IMG/VR virus record: IMGVR_UViG_3300032213_001850
Coordinates: 1-64,000 of that record
Origin: a virus
Reading direction: 5' to 3' (one strand)
DNA: 64,000 bases
Part shown: piece by piece, positions 6,511-13,827 of the stretch
How the letters are laid out: each line of letters begins with the position of its first letter
Numbering within the stretch: the stretch's first letter is position 1
Notes under the pieces: model-generated
What the model was told of the DNA's origin: nothing
The model's input: the letters and a program-made list of their open reading frames with translations, nothing else
The model's database searches: none
Position numbers and translations under genes: made by a program

Positions 6511-6876
6511 ATGAATGTTATAAATACAAACCCAAAACTATATCTTAAATATATTGATGATATAAAAGGATTTGGTGTTTTTACTAACCAAAAGATTAAG
6601 AAGGGGGAATTAATTGAAGAATGTTATTCTCTTTGTGTTGATAAATCGGTTAATGGATTTGACCCTTACAATTTTTATTATAGAGGAGATAGTAGATTAT
6701 TACCACTTGGATTTGGTATGATTTATAATCATAATAATAGTGCAAATATTGGCTGGAAAATTATTGATGAAAACAAGAAAATTATAAACTTTTTTGCACT
6801 TACTGATATTGATATAGATTATGAACTTTGCCATAATTACGGACCGTTATATTTAAAACATAGACCATTATTATGA
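6511..6876 (+). CDS. SET-domain protein (putative lysine methyltransferase)
   Basis: A 121-residue minimal SET domain. The N-terminal SAM-binding strand is KGFGVFTNQKIKKGELI (19-35), the NHxxxxN motif is YNHNNSAN (72-79), and the pseudoknot motif is ELCHNYG (105-111) with its catalytic Tyr. Together these are the core signatures of SET methyltransferases, which transfer methyl from SAM to protein lysines. Pre- and post-SET cysteine clusters are missing, as is usual in short viral and bacterial forms. It lies between oxygenase genes and overlaps the next by four bases. The target protein is unknown. Confidence 0.8.
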   Translation: MNVINTNPKLYLKYIDDIKGFGVFTNQKIKKGELIEECYSLCVDKSVNGFDPYNFYYRGDSRLLPLGFGMIYNHNNSANIGWKIIDENKKIINFFALTDIDIDYELCHNYGPLYLKHRPLL

Positions 6877-7460
6877 TTTATCAAGAAAAAATATTTACAA
6901 AAGAAGAATGTGATAAAATTATATCTTATCAAAATGTATATTTAGATTTACTTTTTAGAGATAAAGAACCATCTATTGATTTAGAAAACAGAAGAATAGA
7001 TAATGTGGGCATGGTTATCAAAGGTAAAAAATTAGGTAAATTTTTTAATGTTTGGGATATTGTAAATAATAGTGAATCGGAATGGATGTTTGAAAAACTA
7101 TTTAATTGGTTTTCAAATGTTTCAAAAATTCAATTGAATCCAAATAATAAACCATATGGTTGTTCTTTGCATAAATACTCAAAAGGTGATTCTTTTACAA
7201 AACACATAGATTTGAATACTAATTTTCCAGATAGAAGATGGAATTTGGGAATACAATTAAATGAGGATTATACTGGTGGTGAATATATTTGTTATGATAA
7301 TAACAACAACGAAATAGTATTAAGTAAAGAAGTAGGTACTGCAGTAGCATATAATTCTACAACCTTACATGAAATAAAAGAAATACTTTCAGGAGAAAGA
7401 TGGTCAATTGTTGTACCTGTGTGGAAAAATTACTTATTAGAAAAAAATAATTTACTATGA
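6873..7460 (+). CDS. 2-oxoglutarate/Fe(II)-dependent oxygenase (P4H type), tandem copy 1
   Basis: A 195-residue P4H-type oxygenase. Iron ligands His111 and Asp113 (KHIDLN) and His166 (LHEI), with Arg176 (GERWSIV) for 2-oxoglutarate; YTGGEY lies between them. The next gene is a close paralogue with the same start (MIYxEKIFTxEEC) and the same motif spacing, so the pair arose by tandem duplication. Start and stop overlap by four bases on both sides, which suggests coupled translation. Substrate unknown; hydroxylation of a protein or glycan residue is the general expectation. Confidence 0.87.
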   Translation: MIYQEKIFTKEECDKIISYQNVYLDLLFRDKEPSIDLENRRIDNVGMVIKGKKLGKFFNVWDIVNNSESEWMFEKLFNWFSNVSKIQLNPNNKPYGCSLHKYSKGDSFTKHIDLNTNFPDRRWNLGIQLNEDYTGGEYICYDNNNNEIVLSKEVGTAVAYNSTTLHEIKEILSGERWSIVVPVWKNYLLEKNNLL

Positions 7461-8017
7461 TTTATTATGAAAAAATATTTACATATGAAGAATGTAAAAC
7501 CATTATAGGGTATCATAAAACATATAAAGAATTAGAAGGATGGTTTCCAAAAGAAAATATTAAGGGACAAAGAACATCAGATAGGCGTAAATCATTTTCA
7601 TATGAAGTTTATGTCATTCCAAATAATAATGAAACTGAATGGTTTTTTGATAGATTGATAAAATGGTTTAGTAAAAATAATAATATAAAAATTAACGAAA
7701 ATAATAAAATACCATCATGTACATTACACCGATATACAAAAGGTGACCTTTTTAAAAAACATATAGATTTAACAAAAGAATTTCATGAACGTAGATATAA
7801 TTTAGGAATACAATTAAATGATGAATATTTTGGTGGAGAATATAAAGCATGGGATGATAATGATATTGAACATACTTTACCAAAAGAGCCAGGGACCGCA
7901 ATTTCGTATCATTGTAGAATATTACATGAAATAAAAGAAATTTTAGATGGTGAAAGATGGTCAATTGTTTTACCAATAGAAAAAGATTTTATTATTGAAC
8001 CAAAACATTTTTTATAA
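7457..8017 (+). CDS. 2-oxoglutarate/Fe(II)-dependent oxygenase (P4H type), tandem copy 2
   Basis: A 186-residue paralogue of the preceding gene. His102, Asp104 (KHIDLT), His157 (LHEI) and Arg167 (GERWSIV) are all kept, so both copies should be active. The N-terminal half has diverged more than the catalytic half, which hints at different substrates. The stop and next start share one base (TAATG). It belongs to the modifying-enzyme operon. Confidence 0.87.
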   Translation: MIYYEKIFTYEECKTIIGYHKTYKELEGWFPKENIKGQRTSDRRKSFSYEVYVIPNNNETEWFFDRLIKWFSKNNNIKINENNKIPSCTLHRYTKGDLFKKHIDLTKEFHERRYNLGIQLNDEYFGGEYKAWDDNDIEHTLPKEPGTAISYHCRILHEIKEILDGERWSIVLPIEKDFIIEPKHFL

Positions 8018-8715
8018 TGTCTTTATTAATTAATAATGAATTAATATGGGTATCTGTGCCTAAGTGTGCAAGTTTTTCAATTGAAGTGGCCTTATTAAAA
8101 TCTAATTTAGATATAATACAACATTCGAAAGCCAATAAAAATCAAAAACACCATACCCATATTGCTTTACACATATTAAAAGAAGAATTTGGTGATAAAA
8201 AAAGTATATGTATTAAAAGAGATTGGTTTGAAAGATGGTTAAGTTCTCTACAATATATTTTAGAAAACATAAAACTTAATAATAGTTTGAAACTAATTAA
8301 AGAATGGAAAGATGTTGATAATCAATTTATATATGATACATTTACCGATGAGTTTTCAAATGTATTTCATTCAGGAGAAACAAAATCAGAAAATATATGT
8401 TATGGTAAATTTTTAAAAAATAAAGAAGAAATAATTAAATTTGACAAAAAATCTTCTTTTCATATGCAGAAATTATCAACACTTTTTTCTCAAAATCACT
8501 GGAAAGAAAATAATAAATGTGATTATGAATTTGACATAAACGAAATAGATAAATTTGTAGATTTTATAGAGGAACGATTTGGAGAAAAATTAATAATTAA
8601 TAAACTAAACTCAAACCCAAAAGCAAAAAGTAAAATAATTATAAATGATGAGTTAAAATCGTTTATTTGGGATAAGTTTGAAAAAAGATATAATAAAAAA
8701 AATTATTTGTTATAA
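8017..8715 (+). CDS. Sulfotransferase-like protein
   Basis: A 232-residue protein with the PAPS-binding signatures of cytosolic/Golgi-type sulfotransferases. The 5'-phosphosulfate loop is VPKCASFSIE at 14-23, and the 3'-phosphate strand and helix are SICIKRDWFERWLSS at 63-77. The family moves sulfate from PAPS to sugars, lipids or tyrosines. It has no membrane anchor, so it acts in the cytoplasm, presumably with host PAPS. It lies between an oxygenase and an SGNH hydrolase in one operon. A second sulfotransferase-like gene (10649) ends the same cluster. Confidence 0.75.
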   Translation: MSLLINNELIWVSVPKCASFSIEVALLKSNLDIIQHSKANKNQKHHTHIALHILKEEFGDKKSICIKRDWFERWLSSLQYILENIKLNNSLKLIKEWKDVDNQFIYDTFTDEFSNVFHSGETKSENICYGKFLKNKEEIIKFDKKSSFHMQKLSTLFSQNHWKENNKCDYEFDINEIDKFVDFIEERFGEKLIINKLNSNPKAKSKIIINDELKSFIWDKFEKRYNKKNYLL

Positions 8716-8743
8716 TGCTCACCGAAAGGATAATTTAGTTAAT

Positions 8744-9556
8744 ATGAAAATTTTAAAATATTGGACGGCAGATGAGTTTGAAGTTGCATCTTATAAATGG
8801 AATTTATCAAAAAGAAAAAATAGTATATGGAAAGAATCGGGTAGTGATAAAACTCGTAAATGTACTTACACATATAACGAATTAGGTTTTAGAGGTGATA
8901 GTATTAAAAAAGATGGATTTAAAATCATGTCTTTGGGATGTTCTCATACTGAGGGTGTTGGTGTAAATGATGATGAATCTTGGCCGGCACAATTCACAAA
9001 ATTAATTCCGAATGGTGTTAATATGAACTTTGGAACAGGCGGAAGAAGTGGTGATTTTGTAGTAAGATGTTTAATGAGTTATTATGATTTGATTAAACCA
9101 GATTTAGTATTAATTTTATACCCACCTATCAATAGAAAAGAAATATATACTGCGGATGGTGGAATTGAACCATATATGGCAACATCTGCATGGGGATATA
9201 TGGAAGAAACCGAAGAGGGTAGACTTATCCAAAAAAATTTACTTGAAATTCAAAATACTAATCATGATTTTGTAAATTGGTATAAAAACCATCAATTGGT
9301 AAAATTATTTTTAGAATCCAAAAAATGTAATTTTATTTGGAATGGAAGTTTAACACAATCACCTTATAAAGATGAATTTAGATATGATGGAGATTTTTTT
9401 GTAAATATAATAGATAGAGGTGTTGATGGTAGACATTGCGGCCCAAAACATCTTAAAAATTATGCAACAAAGTTATATGACCATATTAATAATAATTTTC
9501 CTAATTTTTTATTAAATGATAAAACTCAATTAAATGTTAAAAAAGATTTAATATAA
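8744..9556 (+). CDS. SGNH/GDSL-type hydrolase
   Basis: About 270 residues from the ATG at 8744. An upstream in-frame ATG at 8678 would overlap the sulfotransferase gene by 38 bases and add an unconserved-looking basic stretch, so I prefer 8744. MSLGCSHTEGVGV is the block I nucleophile motif (GCS in place of GDS), FGTGGRSGDF carries the block II Gly, and DGRHCGPKHLKNYA supplies the DxxH of block V. Such enzymes remove acyl groups or other esters from sugars and lipids. The protein has no signal peptide, so the target is likely intracellular. Confidence 0.75.
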   Translation: MKILKYWTADEFEVASYKWNLSKRKNSIWKESGSDKTRKCTYTYNELGFRGDSIKKDGFKIMSLGCSHTEGVGVNDDESWPAQFTKLIPNGVNMNFGTGGRSGDFVVRCLMSYYDLIKPDLVLILYPPINRKEIYTADGGIEPYMATSAWGYMEETEEGRLIQKNLLEIQNTNHDFVNWYKNHQLVKLFLESKKCNFIWNGSLTQSPYKDEFRYDGDFFVNIIDRGVDGRHCGPKHLKNYATKLYDHINNNFPNFLLNDKTQLNVKKDLI

Positions 9557-10602
9557 TGAAAGAAGATATATTAAAACAATACATATGTACAACACCATTT
9601 GTTTATTTAGAAGTACATAAAGGTGGGGTACATAGTTGTTGTCCGTCCTGGTTACCAAATAAAATTTCTAGTTTAGAAGATATTGATAAAGCGTGGGGAA
9701 GTGAAGAATTAAAAAAAGTACAAGAATCAATTTTAGATGGTTCATACAAATATTGTTCAAAAACAGAATGTCCGTATTTATCGGAATTACTTATTACTGG
9801 TAGTAAACCAAAAGGATTTATTGATAAAACTAATTTTAATATTAATGATTATAAAAAAGGCCCTACTAATATAAATTTTGCATTTGATAGAAGTTGTAAT
9901 TTATCATGTCCATCTTGTAGAAATGTTGCAATTATGGCAGATGGAACGGAATTGGAATTTATTGATGATACGATAAATAAAATTGTTGATGTGTATGGAA
10001 AAAATATAAAGATGTTATACCTTTCAGGTTCAGCCGACCCATTTGCATCTAAATCTTTTAGGAAATTTTTATTAGAATTTGACAAAAACAAATTACCAAA
10101 TGTAAATCATATTCATCTACATACCAACGCATTATTATTAACTGAAAAAATGTGGAATAGTTTAGGTCACATACATGATTTAATAAAAACCATTGAAATT
10201 AGTATTGATGCTGCAAATGAAGAAACTTATAAAATTGTTAGAAGAGGTGGCGATTGGCAAACATTGTTAAATAATTTAGATTTTATATCAACAATAAAAC
10301 TTCGTAACAAAAATGTTTCTTTTGTTGTACAAGATACGAATTATTTAGAAATGGAAGATTTTTATATATTGATGAATAAAATTTTTAAAAATAATATAAA
10401 TGTATTTTTTAATAAAATAACAAATTGGGGAACATACACATCATCAGAATATGCTATTAAACAAATATGGAATGAATCACATCCAGAATTTCAAATGTTT
10501 TTACATCAGCTTGATAAAATTAATAAAAAATATAAGTGTACCCACAATATGCATGATATAATTGATAAATATTTACCTAAAAAAATAAATGGTTTAATAT
10601 AA
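9556..10602 (+). CDS. Radical SAM enzyme with N-terminal SPASM-like cysteines
   Basis: A 348-residue enzyme with the [4Fe-4S] motif CNLSCPSC (Cys114, Cys118, Cys121) after the strand NINFAFDRS, which is the radical SAM signature. Ahead of it residues 11-72 hold a second cysteine set (C11, C28, C29, C67, C72), like the N-terminal SPASM/twitch-type cluster region of some phage and RiPP enzymes. SIDAANEETY around 217 is the usual mid-barrel strand. These enzymes use 5'-deoxyadenosyl radicals to modify peptides, sugars or nucleotides. It starts on the last base of the preceding stop and shares the operon with oxygenases and sulfotransferases. Confidence 0.85.
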   Translation: MKEDILKQYICTTPFVYLEVHKGGVHSCCPSWLPNKISSLEDIDKAWGSEELKKVQESILDGSYKYCSKTECPYLSELLITGSKPKGFIDKTNFNINDYKKGPTNINFAFDRSCNLSCPSCRNVAIMADGTELEFIDDTINKIVDVYGKNIKMLYLSGSADPFASKSFRKFLLEFDKNKLPNVNHIHLHTNALLLTEKMWNSLGHIHDLIKTIEISIDAANEETYKIVRRGGDWQTLLNNLDFISTIKLRNKNVSFVVQDTNYLEMEDFYILMNKIFKNNINVFFNKITNWGTYTSSEYAIKQIWNESHPEFQMFLHQLDKINKKYKCTHNMHDIIDKYLPKKINGLI

Positions 10603-10648
10603 AATATATCTTAATAAACAAAAAGACCATATTAAAAAAATAATTTAA

Positions 10649-11227
10649 ATGAGAATTGCAATAATTGCTCATCATAGAAGTGGTAGTAATAGTATAAGTC
10701 AATGGTTATCAATGGAATTAGGTTATAAATGGATAACCGAACCATATAATATGGATGATGAATATTGGAACCATGACAAAGAAGAAAGACATCAAAATAG
10801 TTTAATAAATAATAATATAGTTGTAAAATATATTTATGGTCAATTTACTGATTCAAAACAAATAATTGAAATTATTAAATCATTTGATAAATTAATAATA
10901 TTAACTAGAGATAATGTTAGAGAATGTGCAATTAGTTCACTTTACACTAAAGTAACAAATAAATATCATGATAAATATGTATTGAATATCGATTGGTTAA
11001 ACAAAAATGAAAACCAAATAGAAGAAGAAATGTATAATATTAATATAACAAATAATAAATTAAAAAATATAAAAGAAGGATTACAAATAACTTACGAAGG
11101 TATTTTTGAAACTAAAGAAGACATTGCCAAATTAAAAGACTATTTAAAATTAAGTGAATTAAGATATGATAATTTTATAGATAAAAAAAATAAATATACA
11201 AATACTAAAAGGGAAAAATTATTATAA
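10649..11227 (+). CDS. Sulfotransferase-like P-loop protein
   Basis: A 192-residue protein beginning MRIAIIAHHRSGSNSISQWL. The RSGS loop directly after the first strand matches the PAPS-binding loop of sulfotransferase-type P-loop proteins. LIILTRDNVRECAIS around 91-105 fits the 3'-phosphate-binding strand with Arg and Ser. It is shorter than typical family members (about 250-300 residues), so the acceptor part is small. It is the last gene of the modifying cluster, before a promoter element at 11232. The acceptor is unknown. Confidence 0.65.
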   Translation: MRIAIIAHHRSGSNSISQWLSMELGYKWITEPYNMDDEYWNHDKEERHQNSLINNNIVVKYIYGQFTDSKQIIEIIKSFDKLIILTRDNVRECAISSLYTKVTNKYHDKYVLNIDWLNKNENQIEEEMYNINITNNKLKNIKEGLQITYEGIFETKEDIAKLKDYLKLSELRYDNFIDKKNKYTNTKREKLL

Positions 11228-11231
11228 TAAA

Positions 11232-11261
11232 TTTGGTAATGTTAAAAATTTGTCGTATATT
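11232..11261 (+). promoter_or_regulatory. Candidate 30-base promoter element
   Basis: TTTGGTAAT (11232-11240), 12-base spacer, TCGTATATT (11253-11261): a perfect copy of the element, four bases after the preceding stop. The ATG at 11292 is 30 bases further, so this transcript has a short leader. Confidence 0.65.
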
Positions 11262-11291
11262 AGAGTATTATAAAGAATTAAACTCTAAATT

Positions 11292-11933
11292 ATGAAAACA
11301 CAACAAGAATTAGAAACAAATTATGACCGATTTATAGGTATAATTAAGAAGTATTTCACCGGAGAAAGATTGGAGAAATTACTCCATATGTATTCCGAAG
11401 AAGAATTAGGAACAAACCTTACAATATCCCCTGCATCCGGTTCAAAACACTATCACAATGCATATTTTGGTGGATATATAGACCACATTTTTAATGTATG
11501 TAAGAACTCTATGAAAATGAAGGAGTTATTTATTGCACAGGGTGGTATAATTGATTTTACAGATGAAGAATTGATATTTTGTGCATTACATCACGATTTA
11601 GGTAAATTGGGTATTGCAGGTGAAATGCATTACCTACCAAATGATAACGATTGGCAAATTAAAAATCAAGGTAAATTATTCAAGTCAAATGATGTAATTA
11701 CATATATGACTTTAACCGATAGAACATTCTTTACTCTTAATGAATATGGAATTTCTTATAATGAAAAAGAATACTTTGGTATCAAATTAACCGATGGTAT
11801 GTTTGACGAAGATAATCAAAAATACCTAACAGGTCATAATGGTGCAAAAGCTCCAAGATATAAAATTCAATACATTCTACATTGGGCAGATTGGATGTCT
11901 ACCGTAATTGAAAGACAAAATAACGAAATTTAA
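11292..11933 (+). CDS. HD-domain phosphohydrolase-like protein
   Basis: A 213-residue protein with the HD-superfamily metal-binding series: a first His in YIDHIFNVCKNSMK (about 64-77) and the paired His-Asp in FCALHHDLGKLG near 95-106. C-terminal HNGAKAPRYKIQYILHWADWMS adds a later Asp. HD enzymes hydrolyse phosphate esters of nucleotides; phage members are often dNTP or signalling-nucleotide hydrolases. It is the first gene after a well-formed promoter element, as expected for an early or middle metabolic gene. Substrate not determinable. Confidence 0.78.
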   Translation: MKTQQELETNYDRFIGIIKKYFTGERLEKLLHMYSEEELGTNLTISPASGSKHYHNAYFGGYIDHIFNVCKNSMKMKELFIAQGGIIDFTDEELIFCALHHDLGKLGIAGEMHYLPNDNDWQIKNQGKLFKSNDVITYMTLTDRTFFTLNEYGISYNEKEYFGIKLTDGMFDEDNQKYLTGHNGAKAPRYKIQYILHWADWMSTVIERQNNEI

Positions 11934-11956
11934 TGTCATTTTGTCAATAATAATCC

Positions 11957-11988
11957 TTTGGTATATTATTTGGACTATATAGGATATT
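11957..11988 (+). promoter_or_regulatory. Weak promoter-like element before hsp20
   Basis: TTTGGTATA at 11957 and GATATT at 11983-11988 resemble the 30-base element, but the spacer is about two bases too long and both boxes are imperfect. Its place between the HD gene and the hsp20 gene suits a promoter. Confidence 0.3.
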
Positions 11989-12011
11989 ATTAACTAAAAA
12001 ACATTTATATT

Positions 12012-12398
12012 ATGTACATGATTGATTACAGTAAGTTATTCGATGAATTTTTTCCAATTCATCAACCAAAAGAAAGAACAACATATGTTGCTTCAAAATT
12101 TGCAGTAGACATTAAAGAAGATATTGCAACATTGGCGTTGTCCGTAATAGGACATGACCCCAAAGATATTGAAATCAATTGCTTTGAGGACAAAATTGAA
12201 ATTAAATCTAAAAAAACACAAGAGGACAAAGAAAATCCTTTCAATCAACTAATTTCAGACATCGAAGAAAGAGTTCAAGTGGGCAAAAACTTTGATGGTA
12301 GAAAGGCAAAAGCTGAAATTAAAAATGGTATTCTCTTAATTACTATTGAAAGAAAAGAAGAGTCCAAACCAAAAAAATTAACCCCAAAATTAGGTTAA
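12012..12398 (+). CDS. hsp20: Small heat-shock protein (Hsp20/alpha-crystallin)
   Basis: A 128-residue protein whose residues 28-118 form an alpha-crystallin domain: a strand FAVDIKEDIATLALSVIG, DPKDIEINCFEDKIEIKSKK, and the closing AEIKNGILLITIERKEE, the family A-x-x-x-NGxLxIxI motif. The C-terminal tail KKLTPKLG carries a short IxI-like anchor region. Small heat-shock proteins hold unfolding proteins in solution without ATP. T4-like cyanophages commonly carry an Hsp20 gene, and a role in virion folding is assumed there. A second ATG two codons downstream is equally possible as start. A terminator follows at 12421. Confidence 0.88.
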   Translation: MYMIDYSKLFDEFFPIHQPKERTTYVASKFAVDIKEDIATLALSVIGHDPKDIEINCFEDKIEIKSKKTQEDKENPFNQLISDIEERVQVGKNFDGRKAKAEIKNGILLITIERKEESKPKKLTPKLG

Positions 12399-12419
12399 TT
12401 CAGTTATTTTTCGTATATT
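12390..12419 (+). promoter_or_regulatory. Degenerate 30-base promoter element
   Basis: TTAGGTTAA (12390-12398), 12 bases, then a perfect TCGTATATT (12411-12419). The upstream box overlaps the end of the hsp20 gene. A terminator-like hairpin begins two bases after it, so any transcript would start with that hairpin. Confidence 0.4.
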
Positions 12420-12420
12420 G

Positions 12421-12452
12421 AAAAGGTAGGAGATTAAACACTTCTACCTTTT
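12421..12452 (+). terminator. Intrinsic terminator after hsp20
   Basis: AAAAGGTAG (12421-12429) pairs with CTACCTTTT (12444-12452) across a 14-base loop; the T run continues for two more bases. The A/T symmetry means it could end transcription from either side. It closes the hsp20 transcript. Confidence 0.65.
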
Positions 12453-12465
12453 TTATTATAAACAA

Positions 12466-12474
12466 ATATTTATT
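12466..12474 (+). promoter_or_regulatory. Candidate late promoter ATATTTATT
   Basis: A late-type motif in the short gap between a terminator and the ATG at 12478, only three bases from that codon. The next in-frame ATG at 12502 could be the real start if transcription begins after 12478. Confidence 0.45.
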
Positions 12475-12477
12475 ACT

Positions 12478-12654
12478 ATGATATACAACGAAAAAATACA
12501 AATGTTATTAGAATCTTTAGACGGAAAATTAAGGATTTTACAAAACGGAATTACTGGTGCACAATCAATGACACCAACAGTTGCACACACTACATTAGAA
12601 GATGCAAGAAAGATAGTAGAGCGTGTTTCCGAATTAACCAGAATCAATCGATAA
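12478..12654 (+). CDS. Small hypothetical protein (58 aa)
   Basis: A 58-residue helical protein (starting MIYNEKIQMLLESLDGK) with a Gly/Thr-rich middle and an amphipathic C-terminal helix (LEDARKIVERVSELTR). It sits between a terminator/late motif and the next ATG, which follows its stop with no gap. That tight fit and the charged helical pattern make it very likely real. A second ATG at codon 9 may be used. No family recognised; probably a small virion or assembly factor made with the membrane protein downstream. Confidence 0.6.
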   Translation: MIYNEKIQMLLESLDGKLRILQNGITGAQSMTPTVAHTTLEDARKIVERVSELTRINR

Positions 12655-13788
12655 ATGAATTGGCTTAAATATTTAGTCGGATTTTCTGCACTAATTATTG
12701 CCGGATGTGCAGCTTACTTCTCCGTAACGGGTTTAGGTGTTCTATTTAGTGGAGCAGCTGTATCTGTAATGGTGATGGCCGGTGCATTGGAGTTTGCAAA
12801 GTTAGTTGCAGCAACTTATCTAAAACAAGAGTGGGATAATATAAAAGGATTTAATAAGTGGTATTTGACCTCTGCCGTTGCATTATTGATGTTAATCACT
12901 TCTGCGGGTATATTTGGATATCTTTCGAATGCATTCCAATCTCAGTCCTTAAAATTGCAACAGGTAGATAGAGAAGTTTTAGTTTATACAACAAAAATCG
13001 AACAAAATACCGCTCAAATTACTCAACTTAACACTCAATTAGGTAATTTATCCTCAACACAAAACACAATTTTAGAAAAAGGTAAGGTAAATTCTCGTCT
13101 TTTACGTTCAGTAGACCAAAAAGATAGACAAGTTGCAACAATTAACAAAAAAATTGGTAATTTACAAGACGAAAATGCTAAAAATAACGAAAAAATCAAC
13201 GAAATTAAGATTACAAACTTAGATTTGGAGAAAGAAGTGGGTGGATTTAGGTTTATTGCGGAAGCTTTTGGTATGGAATTAAAAAATGTAGTGAAATTCT
13301 TCATATTTTTGATTGTAATTGTATTTGACCCGTTGGCAGTAGCTTTAATTATCGCATTTAATGGTTTAATTGAAACTAAAAAACAAAAACAAAGAAGACT
13401 TTTGGCGGAAATGGTAGAACATGACCAAAAATTGGGTTTATATGATGATTTAGACTATTTGATGGAAGAAAACTATAAAGGTTACGAAGTTTACGGAGAT
13501 GATATTATTAACGAAAACAAAAAAGATGAGATTAACAAGAAAAAAGAAGATACAAATGTTAAATCTACTGATGTTGTGGTTGATGCTACACCAATTTCTG
13601 AAAATGTAGAAGAAAAACTTCCAGATTTAAAATGGGAAGAATATATGCATCCGGAATTTCCTTGGAATAAGAGAAATTTATGGATAAATAACCCAAAGGC
13701 TGTTAATTATTGGTTATCGACTAGAGGTGGTAATGTTAGAGACCTTGCAAGAATTAGAAGTGAAGAAGAAAATACCAAAACTTATTAA
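12655..13788 (+). CDS. Multi-span membrane protein with central coiled coil
   Basis: A 377-residue protein with hydrophobic spans at about 5-27, 31-53 and 68-90, a long Gln/Asn/Lys-rich coiled-coil stretch at about 95-195, and a fourth span at about 213-237 (FFIFLIVIVFDPLAVALIIAF). A charged, disordered region and a Trp-rich C-terminal segment (PWNKRNLWINNPKAVNYW) follow. With four spans the coiled coil would face outside the cytoplasm if both ends are inside. I recall similar membrane/coil proteins in marine T4-like phages but know no function. It abuts the 58-residue gene and may share its late-type promoter. A role at the host membrane during infection is possible. Confidence 0.65.
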   Translation: MNWLKYLVGFSALIIAGCAAYFSVTGLGVLFSGAAVSVMVMAGALEFAKLVAATYLKQEWDNIKGFNKWYLTSAVALLMLITSAGIFGYLSNAFQSQSLKLQQVDREVLVYTTKIEQNTAQITQLNTQLGNLSSTQNTILEKGKVNSRLLRSVDQKDRQVATINKKIGNLQDENAKNNEKINEIKITNLDLEKEVGGFRFIAEAFGMELKNVVKFFIFLIVIVFDPLAVALIIAFNGLIETKKQKQRRLLAEMVEHDQKLGLYDDLDYLMEENYKGYEVYGDDIINENKKDEINKKKEDTNVKSTDVVVDATPISENVEEKLPDLKWEEYMHPEFPWNKRNLWINNPKAVNYWLSTRGGNVRDLARIRSEEENTKTY

Positions 13789-13791
13789 AAA

Positions 13792-13821
13792 TTTGGTAAT
13801 TTAGAATTATTTTCGTATATT
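13792..13821 (+). promoter_or_regulatory. Candidate 30-base promoter element
   Basis: TTTGGTAAT (13792-13800), 12-base spacer, TCGTATATT (13813-13821), a perfect copy three bases after the preceding stop. The uvsE start codon at 13828 is exactly seven bases after the last T, so its mRNA is probably leaderless. Confidence 0.68.
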
Positions 13822-13827
13822 ACATAT

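Noticed and set aside
8678-8743. An upstream start for the SGNH gene
   Set aside because: It would overlap the sulfotransferase gene and add 22 residues with no resemblance to SGNH N-termini, which normally start just ahead of the first strand.
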